A stretch of DNA of 64,000 bases, from positions 2,728,001 to 2,792,000 of the forward strand of contig NZ_CP082923.1 of the NCBI RefSeq assembly GCF_019931575.1, written 5' to 3'. The DNA comes from Caulobacter segnis (GTDB taxonomy: Bacteria > Pseudomonadota > Alphaproteobacteria > Caulobacterales > Caulobacteraceae). Position numbers and translations under genes: made by a program. The notes beneath the pieces are model-generated. The model searched no databases. It was not told the origin of the DNA and worked only from the letters and a program-made list of their open reading frames with translations. Below are positions 42,687 through 51,470 of the stretch, one piece after another (position 1 is the stretch's first letter; every line of letters starts with the position of its first letter).

Positions 42687-43813
42687 TTGGAGGCCTGCGC
42701 GACGAAGGTCTCGACGAAGCGCGGCACGTCGATCGCTCGTACGATGTGGACTTCACGTTCGCCGGCGTTGGGGGCCATGTCGGTCTTCCAGACGACGGGC
42801 TGGCCGTACGACGGCCCGGCGAAGGTGTCGACATCCATGCGCGCCACCAGTTCCTCGGTGACCAGCGAGCGGTCGATGGCCACGGCCACGGTGATCTCGT
42901 CCCACAGCGGCTGGCCGATGCGGGCGTAGGTCTTGACGTAGGTGGCCACCGGCGTCCCGGCCGCGCCAATGCGGTCGACCACCTCTTGCGTCGCCTTGGC
43001 GGCGGCGGTGACGTTGCCCATCACGGTGATCTTCCTCCACGGCGCGGTCAGCACGATGTGGGCCGCCTCGGGGTCGAAGATGAAGTTGAAGTCGGTGGCG
43101 TAGTCGGTGTTGCCGGTCACCCGCGCCACGGCGGTGTCCAGCTTGCCCGGCTCGATGACGATCTCCTTGGCCAGGGCCGCAATGTCGGGTGCGATACGCA
43201 GGGCCAGGGCGATGTTGGTCAGGGGTCCGGCGCTGACGATCGTCACTTCGCCGGGATGGGCGCGGACGTTGCGGATCAGGGCGTGGACGGCGTCCTCGTC
43301 GGACGCCTTGATCTTCGGCTCGCCCTCCGGCATCGGCGGGATCAGGTCGGGGTCCTGCGGGTGATAGGTGCGGCCGGGACGCGGCGTGCTCCAGGCGCCC
43401 TTGAACGGCACCTTGCCATAGCGCGCCTCCCAGTTGGCCATCTCGGCCTGGGTGCGGATCAGCGGCATCTGCGCGCCCAGGTGCACCGGCGCCTCGGGAT
43501 GCTTGGCGATCTCAAGGAAGCGCAGGGCGTGGGCGGCCTCTTCCTTCAGCCAGGCGTCGCCGGTGACGACGCCGATCCCCAAGAGCTTGACCCGCTCGTC
43601 GCGCAGCAGCGGGATCAGCGACTGGATGTTGCTCTGGCCGGGGCCGAGGAAATCGTTGTCGAAGAAGATCGCGACCTTGTCCTTGGGAAGGGGCGAAGCG
43701 GCCTGAGAAGAGGTTTGGGCGGAAGCGCCGCCCGCGAGCGACAGGCTCGCGAGCAGCGCCGCCAGGCCAAGGGCTGCTGGACGCAAACAAGGGGTGAAGC
43801 GGCTAGGCAGCAT
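42683..43813 (-). CDS. Secreted nucleoside hydrolase-like protein
   Basis: A 376-residue exported protein with a signal peptide (ALGLAALLASLSLAGGASAQ). The IUNH fold is recognisable from VTIVSAGPLTNIALAL, GNTDYATDFNFIFDPEAAHIVL and DEITVAVAIDRSLV. The N-terminal calcium motif is atypical: DNDFLGPG in place of DxDxxxDD, so two usual metal ligands are not in their normal places. It probably cleaves purine nucleosides in the periplasm, feeding the permease that follows. It starts 68 bases after the TBDR stop and overlaps the permease start. Confidence 0.82.
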   Translation of the reverse strand: MLPSRFTPCLRPAALGLAALLASLSLAGGASAQTSSQAASPLPKDKVAIFFDNDFLGPGQSNIQSLIPLLRDERVKLLGIGVVTGDAWLKEEAAHALRFLEIAKHPEAPVHLGAQMPLIRTQAEMANWEARYGKVPFKGAWSTPRPGRTYHPQDPDLIPPMPEGEPKIKASDEDAVHALIRNVRAHPGEVTIVSAGPLTNIALALRIAPDIAALAKEIVIEPGKLDTAVARVTGNTDYATDFNFIFDPEAAHIVLTAPWRKITVMGNVTAAAKATQEVVDRIGAAGTPVATYVKTYARIGQPLWDEITVAVAIDRSLVTEELVARMDVDTFAGPSYGQPVVWKTDMAPNAGEREVHIVRAIDVPRFVETFVAQASK

Positions 43814-43881
43814 GAGAGGGTCCTTGGCCTGGACGCGGGAGGAAATACGCCCCTCCCTCGTCTGGATCAGAAACGGGTCGA

Positions 43882-46848
43882 TCAGAAGCGCGCGGTGGCG
43901 CCGACGAACATGTAGCGACCCAGCGAGTCGTACATCCCCGCGAAGAAGGCGCCGTTCGACGTCTGGCCGCCCGTGCTGGCGGTCAGCGGCGGATCCTTGT
44001 CGAGGGCGTTGTTGACGCCGACGCGCAGGGTGACCTTCTCGGTGACGTTCGCCGAAGCCGCGAAGTCGACATAGCTGACGCTGGGCATCTTCAGGTCGTA
44101 GGGCTGATAGGTCCCGGTCAGATAGATCGAGCTGCTGGACTTGTCGTTCTTCGTGCCGCCGATGTAGCGCCAAGTGGCCGACAGGTTGACGCCGCCGCGC
44201 GAGGTCCAGTCGGCGACCAGACGGTGACGCCATTCGGGGATCGGCTGGCCGCAGGTGACGCCGAAATGGCCGTCGCAGCTGTACGGGGCCAGGCCCGGCA
44301 GGATCTGGACCTCGTACTTGTCGGTCTTGGTGCCCGCGAAGTTCAGGCCGACGCGGCCCATGTCCTTGCCGAACAGGTCCGGCAGGCCGTGCGAATAGCT
44401 GACCGCGACATCCAGGCCCTTGGTCTTCAGGTAGCCGGCGTTGACGCTGGTGGTGATCACGTAACCGCTGGTCACCAGTGAGCCGGTGGCCGCGTTGCGC
44501 TTGATCAGGTCGCAGGCGATGCCGGCGTTGAGGCACTGGTTCAGCTCGATGCTGGCCGGCACGGTGGTGATCAGCTTCTTCACGTCGATGTCAAAGTAGT
44601 CGATCGAGATGCTGAGGCCTTGCACGAAGCGCGGCGTGAACTGGACGCCGAACGACTTGGTGTTCGAGGTCTCGGGATCCAGGTTCGGGTTGCCGCCGAC
44701 CATGGCGCCGGACTGCTGGCCGGCCGCCGGGGCGATCGAGCCGTACTGGGTGGCCGTCACACCCGACAGCGCGCACTGGGCGGCGGTCGCCTTCGGCGTC
44801 GTCCCTTCGCAGGGGTCGCTGATCGCGGCGGTCACGACCCGCTGGGGACCGAACAGCTCGACGAGGTTGGGGGCGCGCACCGCGCGCTGGTAGCTGGCGC
44901 GCAGGCGGATGTCGCTGATCGGCGTCCATTCGCCGCCGCCCTTGTAGGCCCAGGTGTCGCCAGCGGTGCTGTAGTCGGAGTAGCGGAAGCCGCCCTCGGC
45001 CGACAGGCTCTTGAATAGCGGCTTGTTCTCGACCAGGGGGACCCGGATCTCGCCGTAGACTTCCTTGACGTCGAACGAGCCGGCGATCGGGAATTCGCCG
45101 CCCGAATTCCCCGCCACGTCGCGGCTGCTGTAGTAGCTGTCAGGCTGGAAGCTGATCTTTTCCTTGCGGTACTCCGCGCCGATGGCCACGCCGATCGGAT
45201 ACGAGGCCAGCGGGCTGGTCAGGCCCAGGTCGCCGGTCAGGGCGCCGCTAAGGATGCTCTCCTCGGTATAGCCCTTCCGGTAGACGACGTTCTGCACGTA
45301 GTTCAGCGCCGCCGAGGTGATGCCGTCGGCCTGGAACAGGTTGATCGGCACGCACGACGGGTCGGTCCCGTTGACGACCGACTCGCAGACGATCTTGCCG
45401 CTGCTGTCGGTCACCGCGCGCAGGGCCTTGGCGAACTTGGCCAGCGAGTAATCGCCGGTCAGACGCGAGCTGTAATCGGTGCGGCCGTACTGGGCGTAGA
45501 CGTCGTAGCGCCAGTGCGAGGTCAGGTCCCCGCGCAGTCCGGCCACGCCGCGATACGAGGTGTGGTCGCTATAGTCATGGCGCGAACCGCCCAGGGCGTT
45601 GCGTTGCGAGACGATGACATTGGCGCTCTGCGCGTCGGTCAGGCCGACCGACGTACAGATCAGGTTCTTCTCCTGCGCCGACATCAGCGGGTTGTTGCAG
45701 TTGATCTTCTCGGAGACCGTGAACACGGCGGTCGGCGACAATTTGATGTCGGCCTCGTCGTGCATGTACATCAGCTCGCCATAGGCCTCGACCTTGTCCG
45801 AGATCCGGTAGCGGCCGAAGAGGTCGGCGTTGTAGCGCTTGTCGGGCGACTGCAGGTCGTAGGTGTTGCCGTTGTTGAAGCCGTCCGTGCTGCGATAGGT
45901 GCGCAGCGTATTGCCTTCCAGGGCGTAGCTCCCCCGGGTCGCGCCCGTGGTCGGGTTGGTCAACTGGAACTGCACAGGATAGGTGGCGCTGGACAGCGAG
46001 CACGCATAGCCGGTGGCCGTGGCCGACAGGTTGCAGGTCGAGAAGTCGCGGTCCTTGGTGCCGACGCCGTCGATCTTCTTGTAGCTGAAGAAGCCGGTAA
46101 CATTGCCGCGACCGTCTCCGAAGTTCTTGCCGGCGGTGATCGAATAGCTCTGCTGGCCGCCGTCCAGGCCGCGACCGACCGCCGGGGCCTGGCCCGCCGC
46201 CTTCGCCACCGAGGCGATGCTGTTGCGGTTCTCGTGCATGTAGAGGCCGCCCTGCACGTCCAGCTGCACGCCCTCGAAGTCGCGCTTGAGCATGAAGTTG
46301 ACGACGCCGGCCAGGGCGTCCGAGCCATAGACGGCCGAGGCGCCGCCCGTGACCACGTCGATGCGCTGGATCAGGGCCGCCGGGATGTTGTTGATGTCGG
46401 CCGCCTGGGCCGCCGAGCGGGCCGGGTCGCCCTGCATCAGGCGACGGCCGTCGATCAGGACCAGGGTTCGCTGGTTGCCCAGGTTGCGCAGGTTGATGGT
46501 CGCCGTGCCGCTGGCGCCGACGGTGCCGCCGCGGTTGCCGCTGCCCTGGTCGGCGAAGGCCTGTGGCAGGGTGTTGATCAGGTCCTCGACCCGCACGACG
46601 CCGCGACGGGAGATTTCCTTGTCCCCGACCGTGCTGACCGGGCTGACGCTGGTGGCGTCGGGGCTCTTGATGCGCGAACCGGTGACGACGATCGCCTCGA
46701 CCTGGTCCCCCGAGGCGTCCTGGGCGCTGGCGACGCCGCCGCAGGCCAGGGCCGCCAGGACGGCGGTGGAAGCGATGCCCAGCCACGACGCCTTGGTGCG
46801 ATGGCGGACGAGAACAGGATCAGGCGCGAGACCAACTACGGACGACAT
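43882..46848 (-). CDS. TonB-dependent receptor of the nucleoside operon
   Basis: A 988-residue receptor, with start at the ATG at 46848 after AAGGGGG; the 24 residues above are not signal-like. Signal peptide SWLGIASTAVLAALACGGVASAQ, then VEAIVVTGSRIKSPDATSVSPV, plug motifs (RVEDLINTLPQAFADQ, RTLVLIDGRRLMQGDP, VVTGGASAVYGSDALAGVVNF) and a barrel ending YMFVGATARF. It is of the large TBDR class usual for nutrient polymers. It heads an operon with a nucleoside hydrolase, purine permease and deaminase, so the ligand is probably a nucleoside or nucleic-acid fragment. Confidence 0.92.
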   Translation of the reverse strand: MSSVVGLAPDPVLVRHRTKASWLGIASTAVLAALACGGVASAQDASGDQVEAIVVTGSRIKSPDATSVSPVSTVGDKEISRRGVVRVEDLINTLPQAFADQGSGNRGGTVGASGTATINLRNLGNQRTLVLIDGRRLMQGDPARSAAQAADINNIPAALIQRIDVVTGGASAVYGSDALAGVVNFMLKRDFEGVQLDVQGGLYMHENRNSIASVAKAAGQAPAVGRGLDGGQQSYSITAGKNFGDGRGNVTGFFSYKKIDGVGTKDRDFSTCNLSATATGYACSLSSATYPVQFQLTNPTTGATRGSYALEGNTLRTYRSTDGFNNGNTYDLQSPDKRYNADLFGRYRISDKVEAYGELMYMHDEADIKLSPTAVFTVSEKINCNNPLMSAQEKNLICTSVGLTDAQSANVIVSQRNALGGSRHDYSDHTSYRGVAGLRGDLTSHWRYDVYAQYGRTDYSSRLTGDYSLAKFAKALRAVTDSSGKIVCESVVNGTDPSCVPINLFQADGITSAALNYVQNVVYRKGYTEESILSGALTGDLGLTSPLASYPIGVAIGAEYRKEKISFQPDSYYSSRDVAGNSGGEFPIAGSFDVKEVYGEIRVPLVENKPLFKSLSAEGGFRYSDYSTAGDTWAYKGGGEWTPISDIRLRASYQRAVRAPNLVELFGPQRVVTAAISDPCEGTTPKATAAQCALSGVTATQYGSIAPAAGQQSGAMVGGNPNLDPETSNTKSFGVQFTPRFVQGLSISIDYFDIDVKKLITTVPASIELNQCLNAGIACDLIKRNAATGSLVTSGYVITTSVNAGYLKTKGLDVAVSYSHGLPDLFGKDMGRVGLNFAGTKTDKYEVQILPGLAPYSCDGHFGVTCGQPIPEWRHRLVADWTSRGGVNLSATWRYIGGTKNDKSSSSIYLTGTYQPYDLKMPSVSYVDFAASANVTEKVTLRVGVNNALDKDPPLTASTGGQTSNGAFFAGMYDSLGRYMFVGATARF

Positions 46849-46946
46849 CGAAGAACCCCCTTGGTTGTTGGCGCGCCTCGCCGACAGCCCTCCCGGCCTT
46901 TTCTCTTTATCGTTGTTCACCCCAATAAGTAGAGATGATCAAAATT

Positions 46947-46962
46947 CGCACTTCTTTGTGCG
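46947..46962. promoter_or_regulatory. Inverted repeat in the TBDR/LysR divergent promoter
   Basis: CGCAC and GTGCG separated by TTCTTT, about 100 bases upstream of the receptor start, in an AT-rich patch. Possible operator. Confidence 0.3.
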
Positions 46963-47065
46963 TAACTTCGACCTTCCCTGCCTTCTATTTATACTGCTGG
47001 GTGGAAGCGCGATGAAGGCACGCTAGCGAGCCCCATTAGAAAGGGAAATTCTTTGTAATTATCTC

Positions 47066-47086
47066 GCTATAGATCGCGCTTATAGC
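47066..47086. promoter_or_regulatory. LysR-type box upstream of the LysR gene
   Basis: GCTATA and TATAGC separated by nine bases form a perfect inverted repeat with the T-N11-A pattern of LysR-type regulators. It lies 40 bases before the LysR start, within the divergent region shared with the nucleoside-operon receptor. Confidence 0.5.
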
Positions 47087-47125
47087 CGTTTCACGGGCGC
47101 GATCCAGGCCTTCTGGAACCTTGCC

Positions 47126-48079
47126 GTGCAAACCTTTTCGACCGCCGCCCTTCCCCGACCGACCGCCCGCACCCAGGCCATTTCGCTCCGCCAGCTGAGG
47201 TTCTTCACGGCCCTGGCGGAGTCGGCCAATTTCAGCCGCGCCGCCGAACGGATGACCGTGTCGCAGCCGGCGCTCAGCGCGGCGATCCGGCAGATCGAGG
47301 AGCATATGGGCCTGCGCCTGTTCGATCGCAGCACCCACCACGTCGCCCTGACCGAGGCCGGCGCGGCCTTCCTGCCGCACGCCCGCCGCCTGCTGACCAC
47401 GGCCGAGAACGCCTTCGTCGACATGAGCGACGCGGCCACGCGCGGCAAGTCGGTGGTGCGGGTCGGCGTCATCCCCTCGGTGGTGCCCGCCGCGGCCGAG
47501 GCGATCGCGCGCCTGGGGCAGGCGCGACCCGACGTCTGCTTCCACCTGTGCGACGGCAAGAACGACAGCCTGATGGCCGACCTGCGGTCGGGACGGCTGG
47601 ACATCGTCGTCGGCGTGCTGGGCCGCGTCGAGGACGACGTCGAGGCCAGCCTGATCACCGAGGACGAGATGATGCTGGCCGCCCCCGTCGGCCATCGCCT
47701 GGCCTCGCGCGCCGAACTGCCGTGGAGCGCGCTCGAGGACGACGAGATCGTCCATTTCACCGGCGGCAGCATCGGCGAGCTCAGCTCGGCGGCCATGCGC
47801 CAGAACAATCTCTCGCCGTCGCAGCGCTTTCGGGTCGACCAGGTCGGCTCGCTGTTCGGGCTGGTCGGGGCTGGCATGGCGCTGGGCGTCATTCCCCGCC
47901 TCTACGCGCGCGGCTACGAGACCGACAAGATCCGCCTGATCCCGCTGACCGCGCCTACCATCCGGCGCAAGCTGATGCTGTTCCAGCGCGCCAAGCTGCG
48001 CGAAGAGCACCCCACCGCCTCGGGCCTGGTGTCGGCGCTGGCGCCGGCCCTGGCCGGCATCTTGTCGCCCAGCGCTTAG
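47126..48079 (+). CDS. LysR-family transcriptional regulator
   Basis: A 317-residue regulator. The helix-turn-helix is ISLRQLRFFTALAESANFSRAAERMTVSQPALSAAIRQIEEHMGLRLFDRS (about residues 19-69), followed by a type 2 periplasmic-binding-like ligand domain (VVRVGVIPSVVPAAAE, LSPSQRFRVDQVGSLFGLVGAGMALGVIPR). The start is a GTG at 47126. Divergent from the nucleoside receptor operon with a LysR box in the gap, so it most likely controls that operon in response to a purine-type inducer. Confidence 0.9.
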   Translation: MQTFSTAALPRPTARTQAISLRQLRFFTALAESANFSRAAERMTVSQPALSAAIRQIEEHMGLRLFDRSTHHVALTEAGAAFLPHARRLLTTAENAFVDMSDAATRGKSVVRVGVIPSVVPAAAEAIARLGQARPDVCFHLCDGKNDSLMADLRSGRLDIVVGVLGRVEDDVEASLITEDEMMLAAPVGHRLASRAELPWSALEDDEIVHFTGGSIGELSSAAMRQNNLSPSQRFRVDQVGSLFGLVGAGMALGVIPRLYARGYETDKIRLIPLTAPTIRRKLMLFQRAKLREEHPTASGLVSALAPALAGILSPSA

Positions 48080-48080
48080 C

Positions 48081-49307
48081 TCAGGTCAGCGCCGAATAGA
48101 TCAGGGTCTTCAGCTCGCGGCGGATCGGATAGGTCCACGAAGGGCTCATCTGGGTCATGAACACGACGTGCAGCTTCTCGACCGGGTCGATGAAGAACGA
48201 GGTCGAGAACATTCCGCCCCAATAGTACTCGCCCACCGAGCCGGGGATCATCGCCCGGGCGGGATCCTGGGTCACCGCGAAGCCCAGGCCGAAGCCGGTC
48301 CCGCCGTTCTGGGTCTCGCTGAACAGCGACCGCGACAGGCTGGACAGGTCGCCCTTGCCTGGCAGGTGGTTCAGGGTCATCAGCTCCAGCGTCTTGCGAC
48401 CCAGCAAGCGCACGCCGTCCAGTTCGCCGCCATTGGCGCACATCTGGCAGAAGCGGTGATAGTCCAGCGCGGTCGACACCAGGCCGCCGCCGCCCGACAA
48501 CAGCTTGGGCTGGCGCAGCCACGTACTCTCCTCGGCGCGGTCCAGCATGCCCAGCGGCTTGCGCGGCCCCGTCCACACCCGGCAGTCGGTCAGGCGATCG
48601 ACCTTGTCGGCCGGCACGACGAAGCCCGTGTCATGCATCTTCAGCGGCGCGAAGATCTTCTCGGCGAAATAGCGGTCCAGCGGCATGCCCGACACCCGCT
48701 GGATCACCGCGCCCAGCACGTCGGTCGACACCGAGCAGTTCCACGCCTCACCCGGCGAGAACTCCAGCGGCAGCTTGCCCAGTTCGCCGACGAAGCCGTC
48801 CAGGTCGAGATTGTCGTGCCACTCCTCGATCTTGCCCTTGCGATAGGCGGCGTCGACATTGGTGCGGTTCTGGAAGCCGTAGGTCAGACCCGAGGTGTGG
48901 CGCAGCAGGTCCAGCATGCGCATCGGCTCGGACGTCGGCCTGGTCATGAACGGCGCGTCCCCGCCGCCGCCGGCATGGACGCCGATCCCCTTGAACTCGG
49001 GCAGGACCTGGGCGACGGGCGTGTCGACGGCGACCTTGCCCTGCTCGACCAGCATCATGAAGCCGACCGAGGTGACCGGCTTGGTCATGCTGGCGATGCG
49101 GAAGATCGAGCCCTCGTCGATCGGCTTGGCGGATCCGTCGCGCGCCGCGCCCTGGCTGCTGAAATGGACGATCTCGCCATGGCGGCTGATCAGCAACTGG
49201 GCGTGGGGCAGCGCGCCCGTGTCGAGGTAGCGTTCCTTCAGGAAGGCGTCGATAGTGTTGAGCCGCGCCGCGTCGAAGCCGTGCTTCTCGGGTGATCTGA
49301 CCTGCAT
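48081..49307 (-). CDS. Serine hydrolase, beta-lactamase/esterase fold
   Basis: A 408-residue class C-type serine hydrolase. The SxxK motif is SMTKPV; the second motif is WNCSVSTDVLG rather than the usual YxN, and GGGGLVSTALDYHRFC follows. There is no signal peptide, so it is cytoplasmic and more likely an esterase than a beta-lactamase (EstB/LovD type). The start at 49307 follows GGAGGGA. Convergent with the LysR gene; divergent from the GST gene. A GntR-type palindrome lies in the divergent gap at 49418-49432. Confidence 0.87.
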   Translation of the reverse strand: MQVRSPEKHGFDAARLNTIDAFLKERYLDTGALPHAQLLISRHGEIVHFSSQGAARDGSAKPIDEGSIFRIASMTKPVTSVGFMMLVEQGKVAVDTPVAQVLPEFKGIGVHAGGGGDAPFMTRPTSEPMRMLDLLRHTSGLTYGFQNRTNVDAAYRKGKIEEWHDNLDLDGFVGELGKLPLEFSPGEAWNCSVSTDVLGAVIQRVSGMPLDRYFAEKIFAPLKMHDTGFVVPADKVDRLTDCRVWTGPRKPLGMLDRAEESTWLRQPKLLSGGGGLVSTALDYHRFCQMCANGGELDGVRLLGRKTLELMTLNHLPGKGDLSSLSRSLFSETQNGGTGFGLGFAVTQDPARAMIPGSVGEYYWGGMFSTSFFIDPVEKLHVVFMTQMSPSWTYPIRRELKTLIYSALT

Positions 49308-49417
49308 CGTTCCCTCCGTGGATGTGTCGAAGCCCCTAGCGCGGCCGGCCACCCTTCCTCCGACCCTAGGGCGTACGGCGATCGAGAGGCAAGACGTTTG
49401 TCGACCTATCGAAACAG

Positions 49418-49432
49418 GATTGTTGGACAATC
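49418..49432. promoter_or_regulatory. GntR-type palindrome between hydrolase and GST genes
   Basis: GATTGT-TGG-ACAATC is a perfect palindrome with three central bases. It shares ATTGT-N3-ACAA with the sites at 53880 and 22758. Confidence 0.5.
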
Positions 49433-49535
49433 TGTTTGACGCAGCGGCCACCGTGCCGTCTGATCACCCTGGCTCTACAGTGACGACCAAGCGCGACGCC
49501 GAAGTTCGCGCCAGCCAGGCGGGAGACGGCCGGGA

Positions 49536-50156
49536 ATGATTGAGCTCTATCACTGCCACGACGCCCGGTCGTTCCGCGCGCTGTGGGCCCTGGAGGAGAT
49601 GGGATTGCCCCATCGCCTCCACCTCCTGCCCTTCCCGCCCCGCATCCTCCAGCCCGACTATCTGCGGGAGAACCCGCTGGGCACGATCCCGCTGATGGTC
49701 GACGGCGACGTGCGGATGACCGAGTCCGCCGCGATCCCGCAGTACCTGGCCACGCGCTATGGGCCGACGCCGCTGGCCGTCGACGTCGACGAGCCGGACT
49801 ACGGGCTGTGGCTGGACTGGCTGCACCGCAGCGAGGCGACCCTGACGTTCCCGCAGACGATCGTCCTGCGCTACACGAAGCTGGAGCCCGAGGGGCGCCG
49901 GCTGAAGCAGGCGGCCGACGACTACGCCCAGTGGTTCCTGTCGCGCCTGCGTCACCTGACCCGCGCCCTGGCTGACCGCGAGTGGCTGTGCGCCGGACGC
50001 TTCACCATGGCCGACATCTGCGTCGGCTACGCCCTCCTGCTCGCGCGGGACCTGGGGTTGGACCACAAGTTCAGCCCGGAAATCTCCGCCTACTGGGAGC
50101 GTCTGGCCGCCCGTCCCGCCTTCCTCGCGGCGAAGGCGGCGCAGAAGCCGGACTAG
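49536..50156 (+). CDS. Glutathione S-transferase family protein
   Basis: A 206-residue cytoplasmic GST. The thioredoxin-like N-terminus has MIELYHCHDARSFRALWALEEMGLPH, NPLGTIPLMVDGDVRMTESAAIPQYLA (the cis-Pro and glutathione-gamma-Glu motif TESAAI) and an all-helical C-terminal half with the N-capping FTMADICVGYALL. It would conjugate or isomerise an electrophile using glutathione. The stop shares CTAG with the convergent next gene. Probably co-regulated with the divergent serine hydrolase. Confidence 0.92.
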   Translation: MIELYHCHDARSFRALWALEEMGLPHRLHLLPFPPRILQPDYLRENPLGTIPLMVDGDVRMTESAAIPQYLATRYGPTPLAVDVDEPDYGLWLDWLHRSEATLTFPQTIVLRYTKLEPEGRRLKQAADDYAQWFLSRLRHLTRALADREWLCAGRFTMADICVGYALLLARDLGLDHKFSPEISAYWERLAARPAFLAAKAAQKPD

Positions 50157-51445
50157 GCTTTCAGCGCCGCGTCGATCGCCGCCCGGAACGCCTTGGCCAC
50201 CGGCGCCACCAGCTCGCCCGACACGCAACGCATGTCATCGCCCGCGGTGTGGAAGAAGCGGTGCCCGCCGTAGAGGCCGATCGCCGAGCCGTAACCCGCC
50301 TCGATCACGTTCACCAGCTCGCCGCCAGCATTGGCCTTGTTGGCCTCGTAGACGGCCTCCAACCCGTTCAGGCCCTTGAACGCGGCTCGCGTGCGGTCCA
50401 GCAGGTCGGGCGTGGCGGTCAGCACCCGCTGGGAGTCGGCGCTGGGCAGAGGGCGCAGAGTGGCCAGCTCGTGCCAGTCCCGCGCCGCCGCGCTGGCGCC
50501 GATATGGACCCAAAGGCGGGTGTCGGCGGGCTTGGGCGCGTGGTGCTCCAGGTACTGCTCGCCGCCGAGATAGATGTACTCGTGCCCGCTGGTGGCGACG
50601 AACTCCAGGTTCACGCCGGGCTTGGCCGCCGCCAGCGCGTGGGCCAGCGAAAGCCACACGGCCACCCCCGCCCCGCGCTCGGCCGCGCAGCCGAACCAGC
50701 CCGAGCGCGGCGTCGTGACGATCAGCGTCTTGGCGGCGCCGCGATCCAGCCGCCCGATCAGGTTGAAGGTCGGCCGGCGGCCGACCTCCGCATCGACCGT
50801 CAGGGTCACCGTCGCGCCGGCCTTGGCGGCGGCCACGAACGGCTCGGCGTCCTTGGGGGCCAGGATGACGACGGGCTTCTGGAAGCCGGGCTTGGTCGCG
50901 CTGACATTGAGGCCGATCGCCTCGCCCGTCGGACCGGTGGTGACGACCACGGCCGCCGCCGCGCCGCGATCGAAAACGTCCTTCAAGGCCAAATCCACGG
51001 GAGGCTGGGCCATGCTGACCCAGCGGCTGAACGGTAGCACGACCAGGGCGATGGCCCCGTCCAGGCTCCCGCCGGCGTTCGCCGGCTTGAGCGGCAGGGT
51101 CAGGCCCTCCACGCCCGTGGTCTTGACGATCGCTTGCGGGAACACCGTCGCCACGCGGTCGCCCGCCGCCACGGTCGCCTTGCGGACCTCGGCATAAGGG
51201 ACCTCGAACGTCTGGCGCTCGCAGCGATAGCCCAGGGCCGTCAGGTCGCCCTCCAGCCACGCCCCGCTGGCGGTGTCGCCCGACCCGCCCGAGGCCTTGA
51301 TCCCGAAGCCGGCGAAGCGCTCCAGCACGGCCTGCAGCCAGGCCGCGTCGGGCGGCGCGACGGCCGGAGCCGCCCGCGCCGCGGTCGCCGCGCCCGCCGC
51401 GAGCACGCCCCCCCCCAGAAGAAGATCTCGACGCGACGCGCTCAT
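50153..51445 (-). CDS. Tat-exported M28-like peptidase with degenerate metal site
   Basis: A 430-residue protein with a Tat signal (SRRDLLLGGGVLAAGAATA). A PA-type insert and M28 scaffold are visible (LIVTTPRSGWFGCAAERGAGVAVWLSLAHAL, NLEFVATSGHEYIYLGGEQYLE). In active M28 enzymes the first would carry a His and Asp ligand and the second a catalytic EE pair; here they read TPRS and GHEY, so several ligands are missing. It may be inactive, or use another site. It lies 26 bases past the broken TBDR gene on the same strand and could be in its operon. Confidence 0.7.
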   Translation of the reverse strand: MSASRRDLLLGGGVLAAGAATAARAAPAVAPPDAAWLQAVLERFAGFGIKASGGSGDTASGAWLEGDLTALGYRCERQTFEVPYAEVRKATVAAGDRVATVFPQAIVKTTGVEGLTLPLKPANAGGSLDGAIALVVLPFSRWVSMAQPPVDLALKDVFDRGAAAAVVVTTGPTGEAIGLNVSATKPGFQKPVVILAPKDAEPFVAAAKAGATVTLTVDAEVGRRPTFNLIGRLDRGAAKTLIVTTPRSGWFGCAAERGAGVAVWLSLAHALAAAKPGVNLEFVATSGHEYIYLGGEQYLEHHAPKPADTRLWVHIGASAAARDWHELATLRPLPSADSQRVLTATPDLLDRTRAAFKGLNGLEAVYEANKANAGGELVNVIEAGYGSAIGLYGGHRFFHTAGDDMRCVSGELVAPVAKAFRAAIDAALKA

Positions 51446-51470
51446 ACCGGCTTCTCCCAGGAACCTACGC

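Noticed and set aside
48081..49307. Beta-lactamase controlled by the BlaI pair at the left end
   Set aside because: The protein lacks a signal peptide and is 48 kb away; the TTACRTGCGTAA operator is not seen near it.
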